Counted from the stretch's first letter, positions 33,929 through 43,727 are shown. The stretch: 64,000 nt of DNA from Salegentibacter mishustinae (GCF_002900095.1 NZ_LLKN01000002.1:496001-560000); one strand, 5' to 3'. The notes: generated by a model not told the origin, from the letters alone. Numbers and translations: made by a program.

Positions 33929-33981
33929 CTCAATAATCGAGGTTTAAATGCTTGTTCCCGAAGCATCGCCTCGAAATTAAA
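33929..33981 (-). repeat. CTCGATTATCGAG-family repeat, copy 4 (diverged)
   Basis: CTCAATAATCGAG at 33929-33941 and a GCATCGCCTCGAAA half at about 33964-33979 correspond, on the minus strand, to TTTCGAGGC...CCTCGATTATTGAG. The palindrome ends 30 bp before the M1 start codon. Confidence 0.65.
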
Positions 33982-34035
33982 ATATTTTTTACTAATTATA
34001 CCTCGTGGCTTACACAGAGGTAGTTTAATTGAATT

Positions 34036-35709
34036 CTATTTAGTTTGTGAGGCTAAAATAAGCGCATTGTAAAGATTTACCATTTTACCGGAAGTAGATA
34101 ATTCTTTAAAATCCTGGGTATTGTTCCTGTCGCCGCCTACAATAACATCGGCATTGGTGGTTAAACCACTATCCATAATTACCTGTTTAACCTGCGCGGC
34201 GCTTAATTTTGGATAAAAAGAACGAATAATCGCTGCTACTCCTGCAACTGCCGGTGAAGCCATTGAGGTTCCCTGTAGGTATTCATATTCGTTATTTGGC
34301 GTAGTAGACCAGATCTTAGTTCCTGGAGCAAAAACATCAACATTTGTTTTTCCGTAGTTAGAGAAATCGGCTACTAATTGCGCACCATAATCATAATTAA
34401 GAGCACCAACAGTTAGAAAATTATCAGAAATTTCTTGTGGAGCTTCAGGATTTTGATCGTTTGGATAAACGGTATTTTCATCTAAATTAAGACCTTCATT
34501 TCCTCCGGCATTTACGATTAGCACATCGTTCTTTTCAGCATATTTAATAGCTTCTGTAACCCATTCTGGGTTTGGAGAGAAATACTTTCCGAAGCTGGTA
34601 TTGATCACTTTAGCACCATTATCTACAGCATAACGAATAGCCAGGGCAATATCTTTATCATATTCGTCTCCATCTGGCACAGCGCGTAAAACCATAATTT
34701 CAGCGTTATTTGCCACCCCATTTATGCCTATATTATTATTTCTTTCTGCAGCGATAATTCCGGCTACGTGGGTACCGTGTTTTAGATCTTCTTTATCTTC
34801 TGAAGGTCCCATTACATTGGCATTTCCGTAATCGGTATCGGTAATATCATAAGGATCGTCACCTACGGGTGCACGGCCATCTAAATCCAGGTTAAAATGG
34901 GTTTCCAGCCTGTTTGCATAATATTCTATGCCTTCATCCAGTTCCTCAAGCGCTTCAGGAATATTTTCATTTACATTATTCTGAATTTGCTGTAGCATTC
35001 CTTTATATTGAGCCATCTGGCCCGAAGCTTCCATCTTATTAAGCTCTTCTTTGGTATAATCTTCTTTACCAAGTTGTGAAGAAACAGCCTGGTGTGCAGC
35101 TACCAGTTGCTTTTTGATCTGCTCATACTGGTTTCTATTTTGAACGGTTTCCTCGTATTCTTTTCCGTACTCTTCTTTTGCTTCCTGGTAATAGATAAAT
35201 TCAGCACGATCTGCAGTGCTTATAGAACTTGCAGTTTTTCCTTCATATTTAGGTTTTAAGCGCTTATAAATACGGGTATACTCTAAATTCTCTTCTACTG
35301 CATCGCCAAGGAAGTTCCAACCGTGCATATCGTCTATATAACCATTGTTATCGTCGTCTTTTCCGTTACCGGGAATTTCATCGGTATTTGTCCAGATAAC
35401 ACCGTCAAGGTCTTCATGTTCAATATCAACGCCGCTATCTATCACGGCAACAATTGTTTTTTGACCTTTATTGTTTTTAATTATTTCTGAATATGCTTTT
35501 TCAACGCTCATTCCCGGAATAGTATCGGTCATAAGATCGGCCCCGCCCCAACCTTTTAACTGGGTTTCAGAAAGATCTGTAATTTTAAGCGGAATAGAAT
35601 CTATGTTGGCTATTGGCGTAGAAACTATTTTTGGAGAGCCACTTCCGCAGGAAGCTAAGATAAGTGCGCTTCCCATAACTAGCGCAGGTTTTAAAAAAGG
35701 TATCTTCAT
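34036..35709 (-). CDS. S8 family (subtilisin-like) serine protease, lipoprotein
   Basis: The protein has 557 residues with a lipoprotein signal (GSALILASCGSG). The catalytic triad is visible: Asp in VAVIDSGVDIEHEDL near 97, His in HGTHVAGIIAAE near 311, Ser in GTSMASPAVAG near 480. About 200 residues separate the Asp and His regions, against about 40 in subtilisin; this insert is helical and charged (EEYGKEYEETVQNRNQYEQIKKQ). The protease would sit on the cell surface or outer membrane. A CTCGATAATCGAG repeat lies 33 bp upstream. Confidence 0.9.
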   Translation of the reverse strand: MKIPFLKPALVMGSALILASCGSGSPKIVSTPIANIDSIPLKITDLSETQLKGWGGADLMTDTIPGMSVEKAYSEIIKNNKGQKTIVAVIDSGVDIEHEDLDGVIWTNTDEIPGNGKDDDNNGYIDDMHGWNFLGDAVEENLEYTRIYKRLKPKYEGKTASSISTADRAEFIYYQEAKEEYGKEYEETVQNRNQYEQIKKQLVAAHQAVSSQLGKEDYTKEELNKMEASGQMAQYKGMLQQIQNNVNENIPEALEELDEGIEYYANRLETHFNLDLDGRAPVGDDPYDITDTDYGNANVMGPSEDKEDLKHGTHVAGIIAAERNNNIGINGVANNAEIMVLRAVPDGDEYDKDIALAIRYAVDNGAKVINTSFGKYFSPNPEWVTEAIKYAEKNDVLIVNAGGNEGLNLDENTVYPNDQNPEAPQEISDNFLTVGALNYDYGAQLVADFSNYGKTNVDVFAPGTKIWSTTPNNEYEYLQGTSMASPAVAGVAAIIRSFYPKLSAAQVKQVIMDSGLTTNADVIVGGDRNNTQDFKELSTSGKMVNLYNALILASQTK

Positions 35710-35742
35710 TGTTTTTATTAATTACTTTTGAAAAATTATTTA

Positions 35743-35775
35743 CTCGATAATCGAGATTTAATGCCCAGAGGTAGT
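35743..35775 (-). repeat. CTCGATTATCGAG-family repeat, copy 5
   Basis: CTCGATAATCGAG at 35743-35755; on the minus strand ACCTCTGGGCATTAAAT precedes it and TAAAT follows. It ends 33 bp before the S8 protease ATG. Confidence 0.75.
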
Positions 35776-35791
35776 TTACTTAATTTATTTT

Positions 35792-36655
35792 TTAATTGAA
35801 AAGTTCGTTAAAAGTAAAGGTTTTGTCTAACCTAACCCCTTTTTCGGTGTTTTTTAAGGTGATAATTTCGTTGTGGGCATCGTGCTCCAGGAACAAATAA
35901 TAACCTTTATCTGCCGCTTTCTTCAAGAATTTTTCTTTTTCAGATAAAGTAAGCAACGGCCTGGTATCAAAACCCATTACATAGGGTAAAGGAATATGGC
36001 CGGCGGTTGGCAGTAAATCTGCCATAAACACAAGGGTTTTATCTTTATACTGAATATGCGGAATCATTTGTTTATCGGTATGTCCATCTACAAACAATAC
36101 GCCAAAATCAAATTCTTTAGCCTGGGTGTAGATTTCGTTCTCCTTACGATCTAAAAAATGAAGTTTCCCGCTTTCTTCCATAGGCAGAATATTTTCGGGA
36201 AGAAACGAAGCTTTTTCCCGGGCGTTAGGTTCTGTAGCCCATTTCCAGTGATCTTTATTGCTCCAGAATTTAGCATTTTTAAAAGCCGGTTCATACCCGG
36301 TTCTATCTTTATTCCGTTTTATAGCGCCACCCACGTGGTCAAAATGAAGGTGGGTTAGAAAAATATCGGTTATATCATCTCGGTGAAATCCATGTTTTTT
36401 AAGCGAATTATCTATAGAATGTTCGCCCCAGGGATAATAAAAACCGAAGAATTTTTCGCTTTGCTTGTCGCCCATTCCGGTGTCTACAAGTGTAAGTTTA
36501 TCTCCATCTTCAATTAAAAGGCAGCGAGCCGCCATATCTATCATATTGTTAGCATCGGCAGGATTTGTTCTGTTCCAAAGGCTTTTTGGAACCACGCCGA
36601 ACATTGCGCCGCCATCCAGTTTAAAATTTCCTGATTCTATGGGATATAATTTCAT
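35792..36655 (-). CDS. Metallo-beta-lactamase fold hydrolase
   Basis: I start at ATG 36655 (MKLYPIESGNFKLDGGAMFGVVPKSLW), giving 287 residues; the next upstream start would be a TTG at 36664. The metal motif is THLHFDHVGG near residue 103, with VDGHTDKQM and the final FLEHDAHNE supplying later ligands. The N-terminal layout resembles quorum-quenching-type lactonases and related N-acyl hydrolases, but the substrate is unknown. It follows the antiporter terminator on the same strand. Confidence 0.85.
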   Translation of the reverse strand: MKLYPIESGNFKLDGGAMFGVVPKSLWNRTNPADANNMIDMAARCLLIEDGDKLTLVDTGMGDKQSEKFFGFYYPWGEHSIDNSLKKHGFHRDDITDIFLTHLHFDHVGGAIKRNKDRTGYEPAFKNAKFWSNKDHWKWATEPNAREKASFLPENILPMEESGKLHFLDRKENEIYTQAKEFDFGVLFVDGHTDKQMIPHIQYKDKTLVFMADLLPTAGHIPLPYVMGFDTRPLLTLSEKEKFLKKAADKGYYLFLEHDAHNEIITLKNTEKGVRLDKTFTFNELFN

Positions 36656-36692
36656 AAGATTCAATTTAGTTTCTGCAAATTACTAAAAGCAA

Positions 36693-36732
36693 AAAACATG
36701 CACTGCTAAAATTCTGTTAGCAGGCATGTTTT
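36693..36732 (-). terminator. Terminator of the antiporter gene at 36762-38546
   Basis: AAAACATGC-A-CTGCTAA and TTAGCAG-GCATGTTTT pair with a one-base bulge; on the minus strand the hairpin ends in TTTTTT. Confidence 0.75.
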
Positions 36733-36761
36733 AAAACTTAAAGCTTCAATTAATGAAACTT

Positions 36762-38546
36762 CTATTCCAGATAAATTACTTTTTCACCTTCGGCTATGGT
36801 ATCGTTGTAGTGGAATGGCCTTATAATTCCTTCAGTATTAATGATAAAAAATGGTAAAATTGAATTTTTATCTCCCTTATGCTCTTTTACCCATTCCCGG
36901 GTGGATATCTCTTCTTTAATAGTGAGTGTATTTTCTTTAAAATCTCCATTACTAATTTTAGAGGCCCAGGGTTCTAATTCGGTTTTATTGGCAAAAAGTG
37001 AGGTCGCATTAATTTTATCGAGCATATTTACATCTGCCCCGGTTTCACTGGGCGATACCAATACAATTTTGTTAGGTATATAGAAAGCATCTTCGGCAAG
37101 TTGGGCAGCCAGAAAGTTTATTTCATTGTTACCGGTAAGCCCGATAAAAGTACCTTTTTCTATGGCTTTTGCATCTTCCATGGTTTCTTCCTTTAAAATA
37201 TTCCCATACATGCTGTTGAAACCTTGTGTTTTAGCTTCTGCAACCATTTCGCGGTTAGCATCTATTATTACCACCTCATTTTTATCTTGAAGTTTCTTCG
37301 CCATATATAAACCAAGCGGATTGGCACCTAAAATAATATAGCCACTCCTGGACTCCTGGTGTACCAATTCGTTTCTTTTTCTTAGCCAGTTTGTAGTCCA
37401 GGTTAAAAATAAAGGAACCGTTAATGTGGTGAAAATGGCCATAAAAACCAGGATAGAAAAGATCTCATTATTGATTATGCCCATTTGAAGACCAATACCC
37501 GCAATAATAATTTCTACCGCGCCCCGACCGTTCATTCCGGTTCCTACGGCAATACCTTCGCGCCATCCATAACCACTGGGAAGATAGAACAAGGCCGTAC
37601 CAAAAATTTTCCCTATCATCGCCACCAGGGTAACCACGATAAGCATCACCAAATCTGTTTGAAATACCTCCAGGGTTACATTAAATCCTGCAGAAACAAA
37701 GAAAATAGGCGCTAAAAACCCAATAGAAATATCGTGGAATATATTGTTGATATCTTTAGAAATTTGACGATTAAAAACGCCATCCCTAATAAATAGTCCT
37801 GCCATAAAAGCTCCTAAAATACTATGCAAACCGGCTACTTCGGCTAATTCTGAAAATCCCAGAACGATTATGAGAATTAAAGTGAAATGAAGCGTACGGC
37901 TGTTAATTTTAGATTTCATTAAAAATCTACCTAGCAGCGGCAAAAGATAAATCCCTGCAAGGGCTGTAAAAACAAAAAATAAGATGGCTTTTCCGGCAAC
38001 CCAGGCTAAACCAAGAGTATCTATACTTCCGGCATCTACATAACTTATAATTCCCGCAAAAATGACCAGGGCAAGGGTATCCGAAATGAGGGCACCGGCC
38101 ATAAGCACATAAGCAATTCTTGTATTGAGTAACTTTAGGTCTACTAAAATCCTGCTTTTGGTGGCGAGGGAAGTTACGGCTACGGCTATAGCTACAAAAA
38201 TAGCGGCCATTTGTGTTCCTCCAAAATAAATTATCGTGTAATAGCCGAGAGCAAAAGGAACTATAAAACCACCAATAGCGGCTAAAAGTCCCGGCCAGGA
38301 AGCTTTCCCAAGATCTCGAAAGTTGATCTCCATCCCTATATAAACCATAAGAAGGATGATGCCTACTTCGGCCAGCACGTTAATCATTTCTGAGGTTTCT
38401 AACAACCCAAGCAAGGCAGGCCCGAGTAAAATTCCTATGATTAATTCTCCCAAAATGGCTGGATAGCCCATTCTTTTGGCAGCCGATCCTCCTAACCAGG
38501 CACTGGTTAAGATGATTAACAAATTAAGGATATTTAATTCTTCCAT
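36762..38546 (-). CDS. Cation:proton antiporter (CPA2 type) with TrkA-N/RCK domain
   Basis: The protein has 594 residues: 12-13 membrane helices over about residues 1-385 (Na+/H+ exchanger family, with ILGELIIGILLGP and the GLHSILGAFMAGLF motif), then a C-terminal nucleotide-binding TrkA-N-like domain (YIILGANPLGLYMAKKLQDKNEVVIIDAN). It resembles KefB/C-like or GerN-type exchangers of K+ or Na+ against H+. It is divergent from a second antiporter of a different subfamily with 189 bp between, which suggests shared regulation. Confidence 0.88.
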   Translation of the reverse strand: MEELNILNLLIILTSAWLGGSAAKRMGYPAILGELIIGILLGPALLGLLETSEMINVLAEVGIILLMVYIGMEINFRDLGKASWPGLLAAIGGFIVPFALGYYTIIYFGGTQMAAIFVAIAVAVTSLATKSRILVDLKLLNTRIAYVLMAGALISDTLALVIFAGIISYVDAGSIDTLGLAWVAGKAILFFVFTALAGIYLLPLLGRFLMKSKINSRTLHFTLILIIVLGFSELAEVAGLHSILGAFMAGLFIRDGVFNRQISKDINNIFHDISIGFLAPIFFVSAGFNVTLEVFQTDLVMLIVVTLVAMIGKIFGTALFYLPSGYGWREGIAVGTGMNGRGAVEIIIAGIGLQMGIINNEIFSILVFMAIFTTLTVPLFLTWTTNWLRKRNELVHQESRSGYIILGANPLGLYMAKKLQDKNEVVIIDANREMVAEAKTQGFNSMYGNILKEETMEDAKAIEKGTFIGLTGNNEINFLAAQLAEDAFYIPNKIVLVSPSETGADVNMLDKINATSLFANKTELEPWASKISNGDFKENTLTIKEEISTREWVKEHKGDKNSILPFFIINTEGIIRPFHYNDTIAEGEKVIYLE

Positions 38547-38694
38547 AATTAATATTTTGGCTAATTAAACTACAAAATATTACTAATTTCAGAATATATA
38601 TGGAAATAGATAAAAGAAATGTAGATTTATATAAAAATTTCTTTTTTTAATTCAAAATATTCGAATTCCTTCTTTACTTGCGGTTAAATCAAGG

Positions 38695-38702
38695 TATTTT
38701 TG
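38695..38702 (+). promoter_or_regulatory. -7 element of the antiporter gene at 38736
   Basis: TATTTTTG, 33 bp before the ATG. Confidence 0.4.
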
Positions 38703-38735
38703 TAAATAGCAATTTATAGCTAAAATGATGAACGC

Positions 38736-40652
38736 ATGTTAGAACTGGCAAGTTTGATAATATTGGGGATCCTGGCCCAATGGGTGGCCTGGAAAATTAA
38801 AACTCCGGCAATTTTACCGCTTATATTAATAGGGCTTTTAGTTGGTCCTATTTCAACATTAATTAGTGAAGATGGAACCAAATGGGTAGAACCAATTTGG
38901 AATGGCTCTGAAGGTTTATTTCCAGGCGAAAGTCTTTTCTACTTCGTGTCGCTAGCCATTTCTATAATTCTTTTTGAAGGTGGTTTAACCCTTAGAAAAG
39001 GGGAGGTTGGTAATATAGGTCCTGTAATTTTAAAATTAATAAGTGTTGGTACTATCGTTACTTTTCTGGGAGCCGGTCTAGCAGCGCACTATATTTTTGA
39101 CCTTACCTGGCAGATTTCCTTTTTATTTTCGGCATTAATTATTGTAACCGGGCCCACGGTTATTACACCTATTCTTCGGAATATTCCTTTAAAGACTCAC
39201 GTGTCGTCAATTCTTAAATGGGAAGGAATCCTTATAGATCCTATTGGAGCGCTTATTTCAGTTTTAATGTTTGAATTTATTAGGGTAGAAGGCGGCCAGG
39301 ATTTTACGCAAACCGCACTAATTGAGTTCGGTAAGATCTTACTTTTTGGATTTACCTTCGGCTTTACGTTCGCTCATTTATTAGCATTTTTGATTAAAAA
39401 ACAAATAATTCCTCATTACTTACTCAATGTTTTCACTCTTGCCACCGTACTTGGTGTTTTTGTGATGGCCGACACATTTGCACACGAAAGTGGACTTTTA
39501 GCCGTGGTTATTATGGGAATGGTAATGGGAAATAAAGATCTGCCTAACATTAAAGAATTACTGTATTTTAAAGAGTCGCTTAGTGTTTTATTAATTTCCA
39601 TCCTGTTTATTTTACTGGCGGCAAATATTGAAGTTGAGGAACTTTTACTGGTATTTAACTGGAATTCACTTATTCTGTTTGGAATAGTGGTTTTACTGGT
39701 AAGACCAATTGGGGTAATTTTAAGTTCGCTTGGTTCCGGTTTAAAGGTTAAAGAAGTAGCTTTTATTAGCTGGGTTGGTCCTCGAGGTATTGTTGCTGCG
39801 GGTATTGCTTCTCTATTTGGACTTCGGTTGGCCCGGGAAGGTATTGAAGGTGCCGAATATATTACGCCGCTTGTTTTTATGATCGTGCTTTGTTCGGTTT
39901 TGCTAAATGCCGCTACTGCCAGGGTTTTTGCCCGACTGGTAGGTGTATTTATTAAAGATTCTCAGGGAATTTTGATCATTGGAGCTTCTTCAATTTCAAG
40001 ATTAATTGGAAAATACTTACACGATAATAAGCGTCATGTGGTGCTTTTAGATAACAATTCAGATAATGTAAAAAAGGCCCGAAAACTGGGAATTGATGCC
40101 ATTGAAGGAAGTGTTTATGCAGATGATTTAATGAATAATATTGAACTGAATGATATTGGTTACCTAATGGCGATGACCGGAAATAGCGACATCAACAAAA
40201 CTGCTATTTCAAAGTTTAAAAAGCAATTTGGTGAAAATGGTTCATTCAGGGTTATTACTGCAGATGAAATGAACAATCCTGAGAAAAACCCAACCGAAGG
40301 CTTATTCTCGCATACCGATGATTATATAAAACTTACAGATGTTTCCAGAAAGTATCCTAAAATCCACGAGATTACGCTTAATAGTAAAGAGCATTACGAA
40401 GGTCTTATAGAGATTTCAAAAACCGATACTGATATTATTCCTCTTTTTGTAAAAACAACAGATGGCGATCTTACTATTATTCCTTCGCATAGCTCTGAGG
40501 TAGAAATTGAAGAAGATTATCAACTCGTTTATTTAGGAAAGAAAATTCAACGAGAAGAAAAAGCCGAAGAAGATTACGATGAAACCATAGATAAAGAGGA
40601 AGCAGAACAGGATATAAATGAGAAAAAAGAGCAGGAGCAGGAAGACAGTTAA
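38736..40652 (+). CDS. Cation:proton antiporter (CPA1/NhaP type) with TrkA-N domain
   Basis: The protein has 638 residues: about 12 membrane helices (1-405, including ALIIVTGPTVITPILR and SWVGPRGIVAAGIASLFG, typical of NhaP-type Na+/H+ exchangers), then a TrkA-N-like NAD-binding domain (GILIIGASSISRLIGKYLHDNKRHVVLLDNN) and a very acidic 45-residue tail. It would extrude Na+ or K+ in exchange for protons. Its TAA overlaps the stop codon of the convergent yebC gene within the sequence TTAA. Confidence 0.88.
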   Translation: MLELASLIILGILAQWVAWKIKTPAILPLILIGLLVGPISTLISEDGTKWVEPIWNGSEGLFPGESLFYFVSLAISIILFEGGLTLRKGEVGNIGPVILKLISVGTIVTFLGAGLAAHYIFDLTWQISFLFSALIIVTGPTVITPILRNIPLKTHVSSILKWEGILIDPIGALISVLMFEFIRVEGGQDFTQTALIEFGKILLFGFTFGFTFAHLLAFLIKKQIIPHYLLNVFTLATVLGVFVMADTFAHESGLLAVVIMGMVMGNKDLPNIKELLYFKESLSVLLISILFILLAANIEVEELLLVFNWNSLILFGIVVLLVRPIGVILSSLGSGLKVKEVAFISWVGPRGIVAAGIASLFGLRLAREGIEGAEYITPLVFMIVLCSVLLNAATARVFARLVGVFIKDSQGILIIGASSISRLIGKYLHDNKRHVVLLDNNSDNVKKARKLGIDAIEGSVYADDLMNNIELNDIGYLMAMTGNSDINKTAISKFKKQFGENGSFRVITADEMNNPEKNPTEGLFSHTDDYIKLTDVSRKYPKIHEITLNSKEHYEGLIEISKTDTDIIPLFVKTTDGDLTIIPSHSSEVEIEEDYQLVYLGKKIQREEKAEEDYDETIDKEEAEQDINEKKEQEQEDS

Positions 40653-41410
40653 TCTTCGTGCTCCATTTCAGCTACCAACTCATCGGTGATTTCCATATTG
40701 TGATAAACATTCTGAACATCATCGTCGTCCTCAAATTTATCTACCAGGTTTAGTATTTTTTTGGCATCTTCTACCGGTAATTCTACGGTATTTAATGGAA
40801 TACGTTGAACTTCAGAAGATTTAACTTCAATTTCCAGGTCTTCTAATTTTGAAGACATTAGTCCAAAATCAGTAAATTCCGTATAGATAATTATAAAGTC
40901 TTTTTCTTTTTCAATTTTTGAGGCTCCACCTTCAATAAGTTCTAATTCAAACTCTTCGAGATCCATTTCTATCTTTTCTCTTTCTATGGTAAAAACTCCT
41001 TTTTTATCAAAAAGAAATTCCAGGGAACCATTGGTACCTAAATTTCCGCCATTTTTAGATAATGTAGATCTAACTGATGCTACAGTTCTATTTGTGTTAT
41101 CGGTGGTACATTCAATAAAGAAAGCAATTCCGTTGGGTCCATAACCTTCAAAAGTTACCAGTTCATAATTATCGGCATCCGCTCCGCTGGCCTTCTTTAT
41201 AGCACGTTCTATGGTGTCTTTGGGCATATTTACACCCTTAGCATTAGAAATTGCATTACGTAAGCCAGGATTGGATTCTGGATCTGGCCCGCCACCGTCT
41301 TTTACCGCAACGCTAATTTCTTTGATTACTCGGGTAAACTGCTTTGCACGTTTTTTATCCTGCGCACCTTTTCGGTGTTTTATATTCGCCCATTTACTAT
41401 GTCCGGCCAT
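40649..41410 (-). CDS. YebC/TACO1 family protein
   Basis: The protein has 253 residues beginning MAGHSKWANIKHRKGAQDKKRAKQFTR, the family signature, and ending in an acidic segment. The family was named as transcriptional regulators; more recent work links some members to translation of proline-rich stretches. It is downstream of lepA, another translation factor, separated by a terminator, and has a TAATTTTG -7 element. Whether it acts on DNA or ribosomes here cannot be read from sequence. Confidence 0.93.
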   Translation of the reverse strand: MAGHSKWANIKHRKGAQDKKRAKQFTRVIKEISVAVKDGGGPDPESNPGLRNAISNAKGVNMPKDTIERAIKKASGADADNYELVTFEGYGPNGIAFFIECTTDNTNRTVASVRSTLSKNGGNLGTNGSLEFLFDKKGVFTIEREKIEMDLEEFELELIEGGASKIEKEKDFIIIYTEFTDFGLMSSKLEDLEIEVKSSEVQRIPLNTVELPVEDAKKILNLVDKFEDDDDVQNVYHNMEITDELVAEMEHED

Positions 41411-41437
41411 TTTTTTATTTTTTTAATGGTAGACTTA

Positions 41438-41445
41438 CAAAATTA
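41438..41445 (-). promoter_or_regulatory. -7 element of the yebC-family gene
   Basis: CAAAATTA on the plus strand (TAATTTTG on the minus strand), 28 bp before the ATG. Confidence 0.45.
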
Positions 41446-41464
41446 AGAAAATGTAGAAAATCAA

Positions 41465-41492
41465 AAAACCTCACAGTAAGATGTGAGGTTTT
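41465..41492 (-). terminator. Terminator of lepA
   Basis: AAAACCTCACA (41465-41475) and TGTGAGGTTTT (41482-41492) form a hairpin 26 bp after the lepA stop; T-run on the minus-strand side. The stem resembles the one at 31991-32017. Confidence 0.8.
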
Positions 41493-41517
41493 ATATGAAT
41501 TTTAATAAGTTAAAATC

Positions 41518-43314
41518 TTAGTCATTCAACTTTAGAACCGCCATAAATGCTTCCTGTGGAATTTCAACATTTCCTACCTGGCGCATACGCTTTTTACCTT
41601 TTTTCTGTTTTTCCAGCAGTTTTCTTTTACGCGAAATATCACCACCATAACATTTGGCGGTAACATCTTTTCTTAGCGCTTTTACGGTTTCACGGGCAAT
41701 AATTTTGGCACCAATAGCCGCTTGTATTGGAATATCAAATTGTTGCCTTGGAATTAATTCCTTCAGCTTTTCACACATTTTCTTTCCAATATCGTAAGCG
41801 TTGTCTACGTGGAGTAGGGCAGAAAGCGCATCTACAATATTTCCGTTAAGTAAAACATCTACTTTAACCAGTTTAGACTCGCGCATTCCTATAGGTGAAT
41901 AATCGAAAGATGCATAACCTCTGGAAACGGTTTTTAATCTGTCGTAAAAGTCGAAAACAATTTCAGCCAAAGGCATATCAAAACTTAGCTCAACCCTTTC
42001 TGGAGTTAAATATACCTGGTTGGTGATTTCACCTCTTTTTTCTATACAAAGAGACATTACATTCCCAACATAATCGGCTTTGGTAATGATGGTAGCTTTA
42101 ATAAAAGGTTCTTCTACCCGGTTTAACGAAGAAGGTTCCGGTAAATCTGATGGGTTATTAACCAAAATCAGATCATTTGGATTTTTATTGGTGTAGGCAT
42201 GGTAAGATACGTTAGGTACGGTAGTAATTACCGTCATATCAAATTCACGTTCCAATCGTTCCTGAATAATTTCCAGGTGAAGCATTCCTAAAAATCCACA
42301 ACGGAAACCAAAACCTAATGCTGCAGAGCTTTCCGGTAAAAATACCAGAGAGGCATCATTAAGCTGAAGTTTCTCCATAGAACTTCTTAGTTCTTCATAA
42401 TCTTCTGTATCTACTGGATAAATACCGGCAAAAACCATAGGTTTTACATCCTCAAAACCGGCTACAGCTTCAGTAGTTGGGTTTTTAGCATCAGTAATGG
42501 TATCCCCAACTTTTACTTCGCGAGCATCTTTAATTCCTGTAATAAGGTAACCTACATCGCCCGTTTTTATTTCCTTACGCGGGAATTGCTTTAAACGCAA
42601 AGTTCCTACTTCATCGGCGAAATATGTTTTTTGTGTAGCCACAAATTTAATATTCTGGCCTTTTTTAATCGATCCGTTTATAACTCTAAAATAGGTTTCT
42701 ACACCTCTAAAAGGATTGTAAACCGAATCAAAAATAAGCGCTCTTAAAGGAGCATCTACTTTTCCGCTTGGTGCTGGAACACGGGTTATGATCGCTTTCA
42801 GGATTTCTTCTATTCCCAGTCCTGTTTTTGCACTTGCAGGAATAATATCTTCATATTCACAACCCAAAAGATCTACGATATCATCGCTTACAACTTCTGG
42901 ATTAGCACTTGGTAAATCTACCTTGTTAAGCACCGGAATTATCTCAAGGTCGTTTTCCAGAGCTAAATAAAGGTTAGAAATGGTTTGTGCCTGGATACTT
43001 TGAGCGGCATCCACTACCAATAAAGCACCTTCACAAGCCGCAATAGAACGGGAAACTTCGTAAGAAAAATCTACGTGTCCCGGTGTGTCAATTAGGTTTA
43101 AAACATACTTTTCACCTTCATATTCATAATCCATCTGTATGGCGTGACTTTTAATGGTAATGCCACGTTCACGTTCCAAATCCATACTATCCAGGAGTTG
43201 TTCCTGTTTCTCACGATCGGTTACCGAACCCGTAAAATCCAGTAAACGGTCTGCCAGGGTACTTTTTCCGTGGTCAATATGGGCGATTATACAGAAGTTT
43301 CTTATATGTTTCAT
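41518..43314 (-). CDS. lepA: Elongation factor 4 (LepA), ribosome back-translocase
   Basis: The protein has 598 residues, full length. The GTPase motifs are [13 protein letters not shown] (G1), [12 protein letters not shown] (G3) and LNKVDLPSA (G4); EF-G-like domains II, III and V and the LepA-specific C-terminal domain with the conserved [21 protein letters not shown] follow. It rescues stalled or mistranslocated ribosomes. Its -7 element lies 150 bp upstream at 43464-43471, so the mRNA would carry a long leader containing copy 6 of the palindromic repeat. Confidence 0.96.
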   Translation of the reverse strand: MKHIRNFCIIAHIDHGKSTLADRLLDFTGSVTDREKQEQLLDSMDLERERGITIKSHAIQMDYEYEGEKYVLNLIDTPGHVDFSYEVSRSIAACEGALLVVDAAQSIQAQTISNLYLALENDLEIIPVLNKVDLPSANPEVVSDDIVDLLGCEYEDIIPASAKTGLGIEEILKAIITRVPAPSGKVDAPLRALIFDSVYNPFRGVETYFRVINGSIKKGQNIKFVATQKTYFADEVGTLRLKQFPRKEIKTGDVGYLITGIKDAREVKVGDTITDAKNPTTEAVAGFEDVKPMVFAGIYPVDTEDYEELRSSMEKLQLNDASLVFLPESSAALGFGFRCGFLGMLHLEIIQERLEREFDMTVITTVPNVSYHAYTNKNPNDLILVNNPSDLPEPSSLNRVEEPFIKATIITKADYVGNVMSLCIEKRGEITNQVYLTPERVELSFDMPLAEIVFDFYDRLKTVSRGYASFDYSPIGMRESKLVKVDVLLNGNIVDALSALLHVDNAYDIGKKMCEKLKELIPRQQFDIPIQAAIGAKIIARETVKALRKDVTAKCYGGDISRKRKLLEKQKKGKKRMRQVGNVEIPQEAFMAVLKLND

Positions 43315-43394
43315 TAGGTAATTTTAATTATTGAATTCCATCAAAACACCTCGGGGGCAAGCCCGAGAAATATGAATTGGAAGTCTCTTTTTCA

Positions 43395-43439
43395 AATCGA
43401 GGCAAGCCTCGGCGTATTTAATCTCGATTATCGAGTAAA
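43395..43439 (+). repeat. CTCGATTATCGAG-family repeat, copy 6 (most complete)
   Basis: Hairpin CGAGGC-AA-GCCTCG (43398-43411), a TATTTAAT spacer, palindrome CTCGATTATCGAG (43423-43435) and TAAA. It is oriented away from lepA, toward the transporter gene 290 bp off, so it differs from the other copies in its placement. Confidence 0.8.
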
Positions 43440-43463
43440 AGGTAATCAACAAATTTAAGTTTA

Positions 43464-43471
43464 CAAATATA
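43464..43471 (-). promoter_or_regulatory. -7 element of lepA
   Basis: CAAATATA on the plus strand, TATATTTG on the minus strand. Confidence 0.45.
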
Positions 43472-43727
43472 GTTTATTTCATAGTCCTAAAAAGAAAGAT
43501 AGAATATAAGAATTGGAAGAAATTTCAATCTCTAAGTATTAATCTTAAAAAATCATTTAAATAAAAAAATGACTTATCTTTTGGTTATTTATAAAAAAAC
43601 TTACCTAAGTATACGTTGGTTATAAAAAAGTTTCCTTTTTTTGTAAGGAACATTTTTGTTATAATTTTCTAAAAAGGCATTAAGTTTAACCAAAATTAAA
43701 TATTAACTATACTTAAGATATACATTT

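Larger units (their letters stand above)
43315..43727. other. 413-bp intergenic region between lepA and the sugar transporter
   Basis: From left to right it holds a hairpin CTCGGG...CCCGAG (43350-43367), repeat copy 6 (43395-43439), the lepA -7 element (43464-43471) and about 250 bp of AT-rich DNA that must carry the promoter of the transporter operon. I see no clean TAnnTTTG upstream of 43728, so that promoter may need an activator. Confidence 0.5.

Noticed and set aside
36330-36340. CCACGTGG near 36.3 kb as a third parS
   Set aside because: Only the central eight bases match and they encode the metal motif of the metallo-beta-lactamase-fold protein.
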